Source of the DNA: Incurvaria masculella
Lineage: Eukaryota > Arthropoda > Insecta > Lepidoptera > Incurvariidae
Assembly: GCA_946894095.1 (NCBI GenBank)
Contig: OX335649.1
Span: 10,992,001 to 11,056,000 of the forward strand
Direction of reading: 5' to 3'
Length of the DNA: 64,000 nt
This document shows, one piece after another, positions 1 to 12,900 of the stretch. Under the pieces are notes generated by a model that made no database searches, was not told the DNA's origin, and was given only the letters and a program-made list of their open reading frames with translations. Numbering within the stretch: the first letter of the stretch is position 1; every line of letters starts with the position of its first letter. Both the position numbers and the translations under genes were made by a program.

Positions 1-155
1 TCTATTTCTATACCTACTTGTATATATTTGTCTATGTGCTCATCCTAGAACATTGGCTGTTGTTTCTGATTGTATATATATAATCATTCATAATACATGG
101 TGCATTAATTTAATTTATCTGGTTTGGATTTGGTTAGAAAGAATTAGTACCCATC

Positions 156-199
156 TTGTGACGTATGGTTGGCATTGACCTCTTAACCATACGTCACAA
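156..199. repeat. Perfect 15-bp inverted repeat (hairpin)
   Basis: Arms 156-170 and 185-199 are perfect reverse complements (TTGTGACGTATGGTT) around a 14-nt loop. No gene or element boundary that I recognise is attached. It may be the remnant of a small MITE. Confidence 0.6.
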
Positions 200-671
200 C
201 TGGCGTCACGAACAGCGTTGAAATGTCCTTCAGACAACTTGTATAAAAAAAAATATTTAAACCATACCATTACAATTTATCTAACTACTTACAGCCCTAA
301 TAAACGTACATCTATCCAAGGCACCGACTTCAAAAAGTTGAAGTTAGAAATTAAGAAATTTTAAAAAATAGTTTATCGTATATTCATTAAAAATAATAAT
401 TACTTTATGCTTTTTAGTTCCGAGGTATATTTTTGAAGTCTTCCTCGTGAAAAGAAACAACTCTAAAAATTTTTAGTTTCTAGGATAATTGGTTTCAAAG
501 ATCTCAACATGAGTGGTGTTCGCCAAAATGTGTTAATTTTGGCCTTTTTTACCCTTCTAATATTAGGATTTCCATAAATGCTTTCGTCGTAAGATTTTCC
601 ATCTTAAAAAAAGCTTACTATGTCATTTCTGGGTTCAGCGGCTCCAGAAATTCAAATTGTGTAAATTTGCC

Positions 672-940
672 CTATTTTACAATTCTTTTAGGGTCAAAAA
701 TCACATTAAAAACCACTGACGGTTCCGAAAATTCGTTATTCGTTGTATTTAAGTACCAAACTAGTGAACCGATTCCGATAAACATTTTATGGGCCCAGCT
801 GGAATGCATAACCTTTAAAAAAATTTTTTTTAAATCAATCCAGTATCCAATCTTCGAGTAATCGGTGAACACACATAAAAAAAAAAAGATTCCGACGAAT
901 TGAGAACTTCCTCCTTTTTTTTTGAAGTCCTTTGATAAAA
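672..940 (-). repeat. Interspersed repeat of the ACCGACTTCAAAAA family, degenerate
   Basis: Near 900-935 the minus strand carries a degenerate 'ttcaaaaaaaaaggagga' head. The same head, followed by a T-rich stretch, recurs at 10.67 kb (plus) and 42.4 kb (minus), and all three translate by chance to a similar DFKK-G-type peptide. The short open frames here are therefore repeat-borne and not genes. The boundaries are approximate. The flanks, 200-670 and 940-1165, hold nothing else I recognise. Confidence 0.4.
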
Positions 941-1165
941 TAATAGTAAGTTCTAATGCGGAATAGCGATACGTAACAAAATGTATGGGGATCACGAAAG
1001 AAACATCAGTATTTTCATTTGACTGACAATAATTTTTTCTTCTAATATTGAGTACATTCTATTCCAGAAGTTTCTGCTACCTATGCCGAAACACCCTCTA
1101 GTCTACAGCATATACGTTCGAACCAATCATTTTGTAACATTTCGTTCCTGGCATGGCATCTAATT

Positions 1166-1281
1166 TTTTTTTATGCGACCTGACATGGATGGCAAATACC
1201 ACACAACTACCGTTATGATATTAGCCCAATACACCAAATTCCCGAAGGAATTAGGTGCCATGCCAGGACCTTCCCTTTATG
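1166..1281 (-). mobile_element. tRNA-derived SINE, 3' fragment
   Basis: A T-run followed by 'atgcgacctgacatgg' is the complement of the SINE 3' end and its A-tail. The copy matches the family members at 36.5 and 53.4 kb up to 'ttatgagc', then stops at the junction with Penelope-like sequence. The tRNA-like 5' half is missing, so the copy is truncated. Confidence 0.75.
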
Positions 1282-1372
1282 AGCGTGACAACGGGCTGAA
1301 TGATTAGCTCGAAACGTCGGAGAATGTCTCTTTCTGCCACGTGAAAAGCTGTAACATTTTTCAAACATGTCA
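1282..1372 (-). mobile_element. Penelope-like element terminal fragment
   Basis: The stretch 'gctcgaaacgtcggagaatg' followed by 'cacgtgaaaagctgtaac' matches 31625-31700, which flanks the Penelope-like reverse transcriptase at 31 kb. The assignment rests on that within-window match. It is only a terminal fragment with no coding sequence, fused to a SINE fragment. Confidence 0.5.
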
Positions 1373-1451
1373 TTTAATATGAATTTTGAAACAAAAAACC
1401 TAGATTAAACGAGATCATAAATGAATGAAAGCGATGTACTTCTAAATATAT

Positions 1452-1457
1452 TTTATT
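1452..1457 (-). terminator. Possible distal poly(A) signal (AATAAA) of lin-28
   Basis: The plus strand reads TTTATT, giving AATAAA on the minus strand, about 180 nt downstream of the let-7 sites. It is an exact canonical hexamer, but such hexamers are common in AT-rich DNA, so use of this one is an inference. Confidence 0.35.
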
Positions 1458-1633
1458 ACTTCAAAAACATAAAACAAAAAATACAATACATTACATGCCA
1501 AGAGCATGTTTTCAAATTATGTTTCAAGCTAAACACAATATTTGTAAAATATGTTTAAAATTACTACTTAAACTTACAGATACACTTTCAAACACAACAT
1601 GCATCTGCTAAATAATTATTCAAGTCTTATTTA

Positions 1634-1671
1634 GAGGTAGAATAGTGGTAAATAAATTTAAAATGAGGTAG
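1634..1671 (-). promoter_or_regulatory. Pair of let-7 microRNA seed sites in the lin-28 3' region
   Basis: On the minus strand (lin-28 sense) 1664-1671 reads CTACCTCA, the full complement of let-7 nucleotides 1-8. Positions 1634-1640 read CTACCTC, a 7-mer match. The plus strand therefore shows TGAGGTAG and GAGGTAG. The 30-nt spacing is in the range where paired let-7 sites tend to cooperate. lin-28 and let-7 repress each other in animals, and lin-28 transcripts commonly carry let-7 sites. The sites are about 2.1 kb beyond the stop codon, so they act only if the distal poly(A) site is used. Confidence 0.7.
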
Positions 1672-2994
1672 TTTGTTTGCAATTAAAGTCTTGAGATGCA
1701 ATCACTAAACACTAAAATATCTACCTACCTACGGAATCTTAACATCTAACAATTAAATGCATATCGTTAGTTGAAAACTGAAACTAAGTTTTAAGAAAGT
1801 ACTTACTTACTGGGAAATCTAAGTATATAAGAATGTTATGAATATTTTTTTTACTCGTGTGATTCAGAATATATTTAAATTTATCACTGAAGGCGTTTGT
1901 TTGTTCAAATAAGTTGTTGAATGTGAAAAGTCCATAAAAATAATAAAATTCACTTAACTAGTTAATTGAAAATGCAACTAAATTCATAAATTCATTCGGA
2001 TATCGCAAGATTTATTATTTTATCAAAATTTTAAAAAGTCGTGATCTGATAGAAGCAAAAATTTACTCGATATACTTAGAACGGCTAACGATTGCATTGA
2101 CCTATTTAAAAAAACTAAATGCAAATGAACATTTTGAGCAAAACATTAAAGTTTAATTTTTCATTAATAGTAAAAAATATGCAATTTAAGTACTACCCAC
2201 CTTACCCGTTTTCTAAGGGAAATACTTCAGTTTTTCTAGAAACTTTAAGGAAAATTTGTACTGAATTCAGGATTTTCTCTGATTCTCAAGTTCAGGAAAC
2301 TTAACTAAGATTAAAAAAACTAGGAATTACACGAACATTTTTTCATTCTGCGTACGAGAATTTCACGATTATTTTCTTTGTTTGGAGAAAATTCCTGTCG
2401 TGTGATATAAAATTAGGTATTTTTAAATCGTCTTATAATTGTAATAGCAATTGTGTTGGCATACACAATTATTGTTGATATTATGAAGAGAATACTTTTA
2501 GTGTTCTATGCATTGAGTAAGGAGCAGTTCCATATAATACCTTACTGATTATTATGGCACAATTTGTAAGGACAAAAAATACGCCATAAAAAGTCGGATT
2601 TTGATTCTAAATATTTAAGAAAACGCTGTTAAAAAGTTAAGTTAGAAACGATTTATAAAATTTGTATGCACCACTCTCATAAATACCCATAAGTTTATTG
2701 ATAATTCGATAAAATTAATCATAAATTATATAAAAACACTCTTTAACGTTTGGTTTACAATAAATCTATAAACGATCTGATTTATAGATATGCAGAACAC
2801 ATTCATTTGTACTTGATGTTTCCTTAAGCCATAACCAACTGACAACACATTTATATAATATCGTCCAAGTCCACCCCAACCCTCCATAAGATTAGCAAAT
2901 TAGAAACCAGCAAATGACCCCGAGCACGGTCGTATGCCCGTGGGAGTTATCGAGCACCTCTTAATTGAGGTTCTCGACAGTTGTATCCCTTTAA

Positions 2995-3355
2995 GGCTGT
3001 TCCGACCCATATAAAGTTGTTTGCACACATAACGCAAAAAGTATTGCACTTTAAGCCACGAATTAATAATAAAAGTTTAATATAGTCATATTACTTGCAG
3101 CGAAAACAATTTCACAATTTCAGGATTATGGGTTTTGTTACAATTTATTTAAATACGATATTTATTTAACAGCGCCATCTAACGGTGTAAAACTTCTAAT
3201 CGGCAATTACAACGAAACCATTAAACCTGAAATCGTGAATATGTTTTCGCTGCAACTACTATGGCTATATTTAATATTTTTGACGAATTCGTGCCTTAGA
3301 GTGCAATACTTTTTGCGTTCTGTGTAAAAAAAACATTGTATGGGTCGGAACAACC
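2995..3355. mobile_element. 361-bp foldback MITE with TTAA flanks
   Basis: TTAA at 2991-2994 and 3356-3359 brackets a long imperfect inverted repeat beginning GGCTGTTCCGACCCATA and ending TATGGGTCGGAACAACC. The arms extend for well over 100 bp and include a shared 'aacgcaaaaagtattgcact' block. A deleted copy with the same TTAA flanks is at 4539-4671. TTAA duplication suggests piggyBac-type mobilisation, though the termini are not the classic CCC type. The element lies in the putative lin-28 3' UTR and carries two AATAAA hexamers on the minus strand (3144-3149, 3161-3166). Confidence 0.8.
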
Positions 3356-3800
3356 TTAACAAAGCAAGCAAACCACTAAAATCTTTTTATAAGTTTAAGA
3401 ACGAGGATAAACTTATAAGATGATAAAGCTGGATGAAAAACAACAGAATTTCGAGGTTTTGTGTAGTATAGAGATAAATGTCGAAAAATCTTCTAGACAA
3501 TTGCAATTTTAGGTAAATTAGGCTTGATGTTTGGATTTTTTTAACACCGTTTTAAAGTTTGATAAGGCTAGATTTGTAGTGTCAAGATCAGAGTATGATA
3601 TCTATTTTTTTACGGATTATTGAATGACTCAACAGCATGTCTCTAAATAATTAGTTTTTCACGTTTTGAGTCCTTCGTCTTACACTCTAATCGCTGGAAA
3701 AGGCTCTAGTCATGGTTTGGCTATGCTCAGTGAGACCAACAAATTATTCTGAACAGAGGAGTTGTAGTGGACAGCGTCTGCTCTTTGCCCGCCGCCGCCG

Positions 3801-3902
3801 CTAGTTGGACTTGGGAGAGGCTTGCTCGCTCCCGCCGCTGCCGCTGGCGCTGGCGGTCGCCTGGCTGTCATTGTTGCTGTCCGTCGCACTCTTGCGCTCA
3901 AC
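3801..3902 (-). CDS. lin-28: lin-28 coding exon 5 (C-terminal tail and stop)
   Basis: The acceptor CATTGCAG (3903-3910, minus) opens an exon that encodes V168 to N200 and ends in TAG at 3801-3803. The tail starts [14 protein letters not shown] and is rich in Ser, Ala and Gly, as expected for the disordered C-terminus of LIN-28. The length is exactly 34 codons including the stop. The GC content is far above the surrounding intron and UTR. Confidence 0.92.
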   Translation of the reverse strand, partial: VERKSATDSNNDSQATASASGSGGSEQASPKSN

Positions 3903-6900
3903 CTGCAATGTCACGTGAGTCAGTCGTAGGTGCTCTTATTGATTTGGCTTGATTTGATTTGGAATTTCTTGAATTTTATTTAATGTGTATACAATGTAGA
4001 TGTAATCTTTAAATTTAAATTTAAATGTAATCTTAATAATTTTATAGAATTTGATTTTTATTTAATTTGATTTGCAATTTTATCTATTTTAATTCGATTT
4101 GTACTGATTTTATTTTGATTTAAATTGTTTATTGTATATTGTTTACTGCAGGTGATGTAGTGCAGCCTAATATGGATATTATGGTCCGAAATAAATCATT
4201 ATTATTATTATTATTATTATTATCTTGCATAAATATATATATTCACAATCATATTACGAAGTTCATAGCATAATTAGCTGGTAAAACTCGGTCATCCGGC
4301 ATGCCATTACCATCCAATTCCGCATGTTCTCAACACCGGTAAACGTTAAATCAATCTATGTTTAGTCTTAAAGACTTTGTTAGTAGGAGGTACTGATTAC
4401 GGAAGGAGAAACTTTAGGAGAATTCCAAGTTATTGATGTATAGCAGGTGGCGAAATTATTAGATTCAAAAGTCAAGAATGGTGTGATTTGCTGGTCGGGT
4501 CTTGCCTTGCAGTATATTAATAAAGTAGTTCTTGTTAAGGCTGTTCCGACCCATATAAAGTTGTTTGCACACATAACGCAAAAAGTATTGCACTTTAAGC
4601 CACGAATTAATAATAAAAGTTTAATATAGTCATATTACTTGCAGCGAAATATTGTATGGGTCGGAACATCCTTAAAGCTCTCTTTCATCAATTAAAGTGT
4701 CCTTTCTTCACGGTCGATTCTATATACGTATCAATTTAGTTGAAAAAACCGACGTATTTTCTTAGAACCAAAAAGGATATCTTTTTACCCAAATCGAAAA
4801 TCGCATAACTAAATTAAATCAGAACCTTTTAAATACATTTTAAAACATTGGGAACGTTACAGATAAATACTTTTGCATGTGAGTATTGTATTACATTTTT
4901 CATCAGGACTAATACCATATAATCACAGATTACATACATTGCAAATAAATGTGAGTTGTCTGTGCTATAAAATGCAATGGAACAAGTCGATCGAGCGGCT
5001 CGTAGCCTAGTGGCGCGAGGACATGCCTAGCATACCAGAGGTCTGGGTTCAAATCCTCACCCCTTTCATGCACCACTTTCTTTCTCTTACTGAGTTGGAT
5101 ATGTGCATTTCGTCACGAATGCGAGCTGCTCTAAGGTTCTAAATCCATGTAAAAGTGTAGGTCCCCTTCCCCTACTACGTGGTAAGGTTTAAAAACCCGC
5201 CCGGGTTGGTACCATCACATTGGATGAAAAGATGGTCGAAGCGGCAATGAAAAATTATCCGTGTTATCCATCCCGTTCAATGTGCTCATTTCATTTCATT
5301 TCATTTATTTATTCAACTTCTGGTAGTAAAACTACACTAAGTCATGTCACAATTTGATTGATCCGCGGATTCGATCAACCAGTGAAGAAGAACCCGCAAA
5401 GAAACTTCACTGGTCTATAAAATATGTTTTTTTTTGGTCTTTTTTTTTTCGTCCACATAAATGATATAACACAATTATGATTTCATAACTAAATGAAGCT
5501 CCTGGAATGTGGTGTATTGGGCTAATATCATAACGGTATTTGTGTGATACATAAAAAAATTCATAAATGTTCCCTTTGTCCATTTTCCAAGGCACAATTT
5601 GCCTGCGATTAAAATTTGCGAAATCGTCTTCCAGGCCCTAACATTTCCCCGCCCCTAAAAGTTTTTAGATTTTAATCACTTGTCTTTCATCCAATTTATA
5701 TTCGTCAATATTTTACAATGTAAAAGGTTAATAAAAAAAATTTAAACACACAGATGTACGTTCGCCTCCGCTGTCCGTCCGTCCGTCCGTCCGTCCGTCT
5801 GTCACAGAGCTGTATCTCATGAACTGTAATAGCTAGGCAGCTGAAATTTTCACAGTGTGTATTTATTTTGAAGCTTTAACAACAAATAGGTAAAATTAAA
5901 AAATAATAAAAATTAAAGGGGACCCCCATACATTTTTTTTGTGTGTTAAATCTTGTCCGATGGTACGGAACCCTTCGTGCGCGAGTCCGACTCGCACTTG
6001 GCCGGTTTTTACAACATACTTTGGATTCCAAAATTTAACTAAATAAAAAAAAAGAAGTAAAACATCATTAGCAAGCAAGTAGTTATCGCCCGTAGTATTG
6101 GGAATGTATAGGGTAACGACTGTATTAAAGCGATACTCTACTCCAGTGGCAACAAGGAAAATGTGTGATACATTTATATAGTTTTAATTCTTGCTATTTT
6201 TTCTGTCATGTAGGAGCGTAACATGTGTTGTACTGTGGTTGACCGATTAGGTACATACCTTAGTAGGACAGTCGGCAATCAAATGGTCGTCACTCTTGCA
6301 ATTGTGGCACCTCTTTGGTTGTGGACCGATACTGCATTTGGCAGCTATGTGGTTTGCAAATTCACCGCAATTATAGCATCTGAAAGTAAACAAAGTTTTT
6401 GTGATACATTTAAGAGCAAATAATTTCAAGCGGTACGAGATAACGTTCTTTTGGAATTTCTAGACATCCACTGTGGCATAAAGGTGGTCTCTTGCGTTTT
6501 TACATAAGGTTTACTAGACCTTCAAATGCTTGTTATACACTTCCACTGGCACTGAACCATTTTGTTCAAATACAAAGTTTATTTGTCGATTAGGTTTAAC
6601 TTGAACTCTTCCGTTACACACCAGGTCCAGCAGATCGGCAAAGTCCAACACGAAATAGTTAATCAGATAACTAAAATTGGGTGCGAATTGAATATCTCGA
6701 TAAGTAACGGATAAGTAAAGATCCAAATCAGCTATCATCTGAAAGCTGAAAGCAACGAGAAAAACCTCGAGGATATTTTCACGTTGGCTGTAAGGTACGA
6801 GGAAAAAAATATTGGATCAAACCGAGACGAACTATTTAATACAGCAATACAATTTAAGACCTTATTTACAGCAAATTCATTCATGTCGCGCAGCGTTTAA

Positions 6901-9900
6901 TTTAACCGCTTCACGGAAATTGTACCAAAATAATATGTCAATTAAAACATTTAAAGACTGGCCAAAATATTTCCGAAGCGTTTATAAGAGACAGGGAGGC
7001 GACGGCAAAGGAATCCATCAACTCGGTCGCCTCCAACCCTTTCTCAGATTCCTTGCAACGGAAGTCCACCTGCTTTTGTTACCAAGAAAACGGAAGCCCT
7101 TCATCTTATGGCACTCTTAAAGATAAGAGTCGTTCACTAGCCGTATTTTTCTGAACTGCTTCTTCAAGATGAAGTGGTATTTAGTACCATGGCAGACGAC
7201 TGCGAAGGGACGAGACAATTCGGTCACTTCCAGCGGAAGATGACATGCTATCCGTAGTTCAAAGAATGGATACCCTCTATTTAATCGAACAACTTCTTAA
7301 AGACAGAGTGACAACAAGAACCCTGTCAGACGACGGCGGAAGGAATCGTCACCTTGGCCGCCTCCAGCGGAAAATGACATGCTCTACGTCGCCGAGAGAG
7401 AATGGACGCCATCCACCTGATGGAGATCTGTAAATTTACCATTAGAGCTAGAGACGTATACTAACCGTATTTTCCTGAACGGTTTCCTGAACAGTGGCAT
7501 TGATTCCTTTGGCAGAAGACTGAAAAAGAGTGGTCACTTCGGTCACCTACAGAGGATTCTAAGACTCTTGCACAGAAGGTCGATATGCTCTCCGTTGCCC
7601 AGAGAATGGAAGCACTTCATTTTGATCTGACTTGATCCTTAGATGTAGAGTCGTACACTAACCGTATTTTCCTGGACTGTTTCTTGATAACGGGGTGGCA
7701 ATGATTAATCCGACCGACGACGACAGAGGAACTTTTCAACTTGGCCTACAGACCCTTCTCCGACCCTTGCTGCGCAGTCTCGGTTTTCATGAGAATAGAA
7801 ACTCTTCATCTGATGACACTCTCTAAACTGACACTTGAAACTAGATCGTACACATACCTGATTTTTCTGAAGCGTTTTTTCGAGACAGGGCGGCGGTGGG
7901 AGCCCTGGCAGACGGCGTCGGAGGGGCCCGACACCTCCGTCGCCTCCAGCCCCTTCTCTGACTCCTTGCAGCGAAACTCGACCTGCTCGCCGTCGCCCAG
8001 AGAACGAAAGCCCTCCATTTTGATGACGCTCTGGAAAACAGTAAAGGAAACAGAATCAGTAAGGATCAGAGGGCTGATTTTATTTCTTTCGGCTTTTTGT
8101 CTTGGTGGTTACGACGATCAATGGTTTTGTATATGTAAGTATTTTAGGTTGAATAATGTTTTAGGGTTGATTTTATAGCTATAAGAAAACCATTGGAATT
8201 TACAATCATTTCACATATACCTCAATAACTTCAATATCCCTAAACTCTTTTAAAATATAAAATGTATCTCTCCTTCTATATTTTTCTTTGGTTATTCTAT
8301 AAATCTGTCCGATTTAACCTGAGAACCAAGCACCCGATTATGGTGGAGCATATATATTGGCTTAGCAGGATTGATTCTAGTAATGATTTGGATACTTTTA
8401 TTCACGCTTAGTTACCTGAGGTGTGGTCAGAACGGTTAATATGTTAGAGTTATCGGCAAAACATATAGTTTTTTGTCGGAATTTAGAACGGACGGAACTG
8501 CGAGTATGTGCTATTATTACATATATGTATTAAACAAATGTATTACTAAAATAATAGGTGAATATGTGTAAAAGAAATTGTACAAATATAATTTTATAAG
8601 TAATTGCTTGCTTAGCAAATGAATAAGGTATATTACGTTCCGGGTAAATTACAAGCGTGCAATTTTATTAAATACCGCTTACAGCATTTAGAGGCGATTT
8701 TTTAATCGATACTTATCGGACTGATAGAATAAATTCACGTTTGTCAAAAGACGGATAGTCATTGCCGGAGAATAATATCTTCTATCACAATATTCGGACT
8801 ATACTTTTAGTAATAAGCATATGAACTTACTTTATATGATGGATAAGCCGAATCATAAATAAATCCGTCGAATAGTTATCTGGCTGTTTATCTGATTATT
8901 GAAAAATCGGCCCTTATAAAATAACGCATTTAAACTTTCCGAATAACGAAAAAAAATATAATTCGTGTAAGAAATAAAGGTGTCTCATATTGATAAGATC
9001 ACTATATTTGTTGGCTGGTAACTAATTGGAAAACAATTTACGACTTACATAGTTACAAAATAAGTGCTTTATAGATGCTAACTAACATAACTGACTTGGT
9101 TTTACATGAGAACAAACATTTTTCGGTGGAAAGACAGCGTTACGAGCTGTTTGCCAGTTTTGTTTTATTTTACGTTTTTGTTGGGATTTCATTTATTTTT
9201 ATATGCCCGGAATGAACCTTGGTCCTCAATTTTTTCTTTTTTCATATTGTTTCATGTTGGGTTCTTTGATGTAACAATTTTTGACAAGTCTGAATGGTAA
9301 GTGCTTCTAACACCCGTTTCCACCACCTCCAGCTACAAACATTCCAAAGTTACCTTTCGGTTACACCATGTAAATATGCAATATGACCGAAATATATTTA
9401 TCGGATTTCAGGTAACTGGAGGTGGTGAAAACAGGGGTAAGTCGATTATATTCAGCTTTGATTCTATCGAAGTCAATATTAAGATATAATCCGTCCAGAC
9501 TTGATAATCTAGAAAGTGCCACGTACGGACGATCGCATGAAGTGAACACTGAAGAGCCGATGTCCATTAGTGCACTGTTTGGTTTAAACTGACACAGCTT
9601 AGATTTTTTTTTATGTGACTGGACATAGGTGGCTAATACCACATCCACCGTCATAATATCAGCTGAACATAATTTCCGAAGGAATTAGGTGCCACGCTAG
9701 GATCTTCCCTTTATGAGCATGGCTAAATTGAACTATATGGAAAATACTGACAAATTTTCAATGCCGCTTCGACTATCATTGCATCCAATTGAATGGCACC
9801 AACCGGGGTGAGCTTAACCCTACCGCCAAGTTGGAGAATCTACAGGTTTACATGGATTTCGAACCTCGCATTCGTAACGGAATGCACTTGTCCACCTCAG

Positions 9901-12900
9901 AAAGAGAAAGAAAGAGGTGCATGCACGCGACGGGGATTTGAACCCAAGACCAAATCAATTAACCTTTCAATCATCGAACAAATAATACCAATCGAAATTA
10001 TAAACCGAAAACTGCAAACTTTAAAGGTATACGAACAACACGTGGGCTAATGAGTCCGTTTACGCATGCTTTGATACTTCGATTCCCTCCACAAGCAGAT
10101 CTATCCCCCCCTCGGCGACGCCTATATTTTATTTCTATGCAATTTCAAAGATACTTTTGCAGTTCGTGAAATCATTCATCATTCGAAGCATATAGATAAA
10201 TATAGTAGATTTTTAAAACACCTGGATTTACCAACCACAAAGAAAACAAGCCTGAAATCAGAAAGTAGGACCAACATTTCGGGATATTTCAGTTTACCTT
10301 TTCTAAATAAGCCAGACATTATTTTAACTCCAAATTTAAAGCTTGTGGGTCTGACATAAGTTCCCTAGAATTTTGATGATCGGTGGGTCAGTGTGAAAAC
10401 GGAAAAAAATAAAGAATATAACGAAGACGATTGTTCGTAAACAATAGGAGAACAAAAATTGGTAATTTGGGAATATACAGGGAAGGAATATCCTCTTAGA
10501 AATTTAGACTTCAAGCTTTATCCACAATTAAGGTATAGGTTGGGTCAAAAACGGCTGTGCTTTTGCTCGAATTGGCGCACGCATTGGCGCCGTGTCCCCA
10601 GATTGCATGAGGGGAATAGTACCTGGTGGGCAACCGGCAATGGAGCAGTGTGCCTCAGTAGCGTCTCCTTTTTTAACCGACTTCAAAAAAGGAGGAGGTT
10701 CAGAATTTGTCTGTATGTTTTTTTATGTTTAACGAATACACTAGTGACGAAAGGGAAGGGGGCGATGGAGAGAGGGTAGGTACATACATGTGTAACATAC
10801 TATGTTCTAGTGAAGGTGAAGTCCGGGGAGAGGTAGACGAAGTGATGCTACGAATTTGTCGTAACATAGCTTGTGAGTTGTTGTTGTGTCATTTGAGTTG
10901 ATACCCGCGTCCAATTGTCAGTAATTATTTCTTAGTCAATCATCTCTTGGTTCTGAATTTATCTCTGTCTACATATGATGAACATATAGTTTCACATGCA
11001 TTGTGCGTGGCCTCCATAGCAAACATTTTCACTATTCATACACAACGTAATCTAAGTTTCTAAGAATGTAGATTTTTAAATGTCGTCTGCTTGTCCGGAG
11101 CAACAATAATGTGTTTCACAAGAAAACGTAAATAGACGCGGACATCCGCGCGAAGAAATCGTAAAAGATGGCCCTTTGCCCTGCACACTTTTATGAACAA
11201 GATACCAAGCTAGAGCGATACGCTGCGCCAGTTTCCGATAGAAAAAGCGTAATAACATCCGGTGATAAGGAATACAAACAGATTCAACTATTTATCGGAG
11301 CCACCAACAGATAGTGGGCCATGCTTTCACTGAACATCGGGCGCCTCTCTGGTTATAAAAAATGTTGCTTCGATTGAGGAATAGTACAAACATGGTTTAA
11401 AAGGCGAAGTTCCAAAAAAACAATGGGCGTCGTAGGTACTTTTATAGGCTGCCGTACGCCATATGCCACGCTAGAGGTGTCTTCAAGCATCTCATAGAAG
11501 CTAAACTTTTACGCATGTATCAGAGTCCATTTGAGTAGCAACACGAGAGAGTTTCAAAAGAGGTTATAGTTAAAAAAAATGCACATGACAGAAAGATAGA
11601 CTAGAGGTTCCAAATATTTTTCGAACAGGACAGTAGGTAGATCTTGATGAGACATTTCACTTGGGTAACAACATGATGTGTTAAGGACGAAATATTCCAG
11701 TGATGTGACACAATACAATTTGAAGAGGACAGGAGGTAGACTAGACCTTTTATTTGAGTACTAATATAATGGGTCTAGGAATAGAAGATCCAGAGATTTG
11801 ATATAAGGCCAACGTACGTAGCAAAAGATACAGTGGGACTTTTTTTAAAAATATTCCATACATAAATCCCGCAGACGAGCTGCATTGATTTTAAAACTTT
11901 TTATTATAGATTTTGAACTATACATCTTCCGTCGCCTTTTTCGGTTGCAAAATCTTAAATTTATCTGAATAAGAATGCCATCCGCAAGCCTAATAGAGGC
12001 GGTCTGGTGCGAAATACTTTAGAGAGCGAGTTGTAGCAGATTTGAACGTGTCCGGCCCAAACATAGTATATTATGTATCACCACACAAAACATAATGGAC
12101 TTTGAGGCACTAAGGGCATTTTTCACCTACTGCTGATTAGCTTCATCGCCACATACTAACACTTGGTGAAAACCATGCTAAGGAATAATAAATATTAAAT
12201 ATAGCCCGATATGTTGTGCCTATTTTCAGCACTTTAGTTACAATAGATTTTTGTAATAAATTAAACGTTTAAAACCGTTAGATGGAGCTATAAATTAATA
12301 TAACGCCATCCAATGACATACATTTTTGCGTCCATGTAGATGACACCAAATTCGTTCGTCGCTATTTCTGCTCAAACTTTCATAAAAAGGAACACCTCGC
12401 TGGAAGACCGGTCGGCTGGGGACGGGGCACCGTGCAAAATAGACGGTGCTACTTGGGTTTATGTGGTCGATGCACGTACCTGATGCACGAAGACATCCTG
12501 GCCGCCGTCGTCCGGCGTTACGAAGCCCCATCCCTTGGCGACGTTGAACCACTTGCACTTGCCCGCGCGCCGGACGCCGACGACGGCGCCTGCCCCTCCG
12601 CCGCCGCCCGCGGACCCGCCCGCGACACCCGCGCCCGGCGGGGAACCTGCAACGTGAATCGCCCTGGCTGACTAACTTCGCTTGCACGAGTGGCTCGGAG
12701 CGTACGGGTCTCATGCCCGATGTATTGGGTACAATCACTGCTCCGTTCATGCATCATTTTCTTTCTTGATTGGAGAAGTACATTTCGTCACGAATAGAAT
12801 ACAAATTTAAGTCCTTTTCCAACTAAGTGGCAGTGATTAAATCTGATGTTTAGTTGCGTTCCACACCGTGTCAAACGACGTGTTATTTGGCAAGTAAACT

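Larger units (their letters stand above)
1425..3800 (-). other. lin-28: Candidate lin-28 3' UTR
   Basis: This stretch runs from the lin-28 stop codon at 3801 down to a possible poso-cleavage zone below an AATAAA at 1452-1457 (minus). It contains a TTAA-flanked MITE (2995-3355) and, near its distal end, two let-7 seed matches. Long 3' UTRs with let-7 sites are usual for lin-28 genes. The actual end is inferred: there are other AATAAA hexamers on the minus strand at 3144-3149 and 3161-3166, inside the MITE, so a shorter UTR is possible. I see no other gene here; small open frames such as the one at 2119 have no recognisable homology. Confidence 0.5.

Noticed and set aside
5003..5056. Box A and box B as a tRNA gene
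   Set aside because: The cloverleaf is not complete, and the sequence continues into a 400-bp body shared by about 13 dispersed copies, so it is a SINE.
6968..7835. The exon 3 copies as working alternative exons
   Set aside because: The copies I translated contain frameshifts or stops early in the domain and lack conserved RNA-binding residues.
7741..8178. 145-codon plus-strand open frame
   Set aside because: It is antisense to lin-28 exon 3 and its decayed copy. It has no motif of its own.
12295..12757. Long open frames on both strands rich in Arg, Ala and Gly
   Set aside because: They are wrong-frame shadows of lin-28 exon 2. The correct minus-strand frame gives the cold-shock sequence with splice sites.
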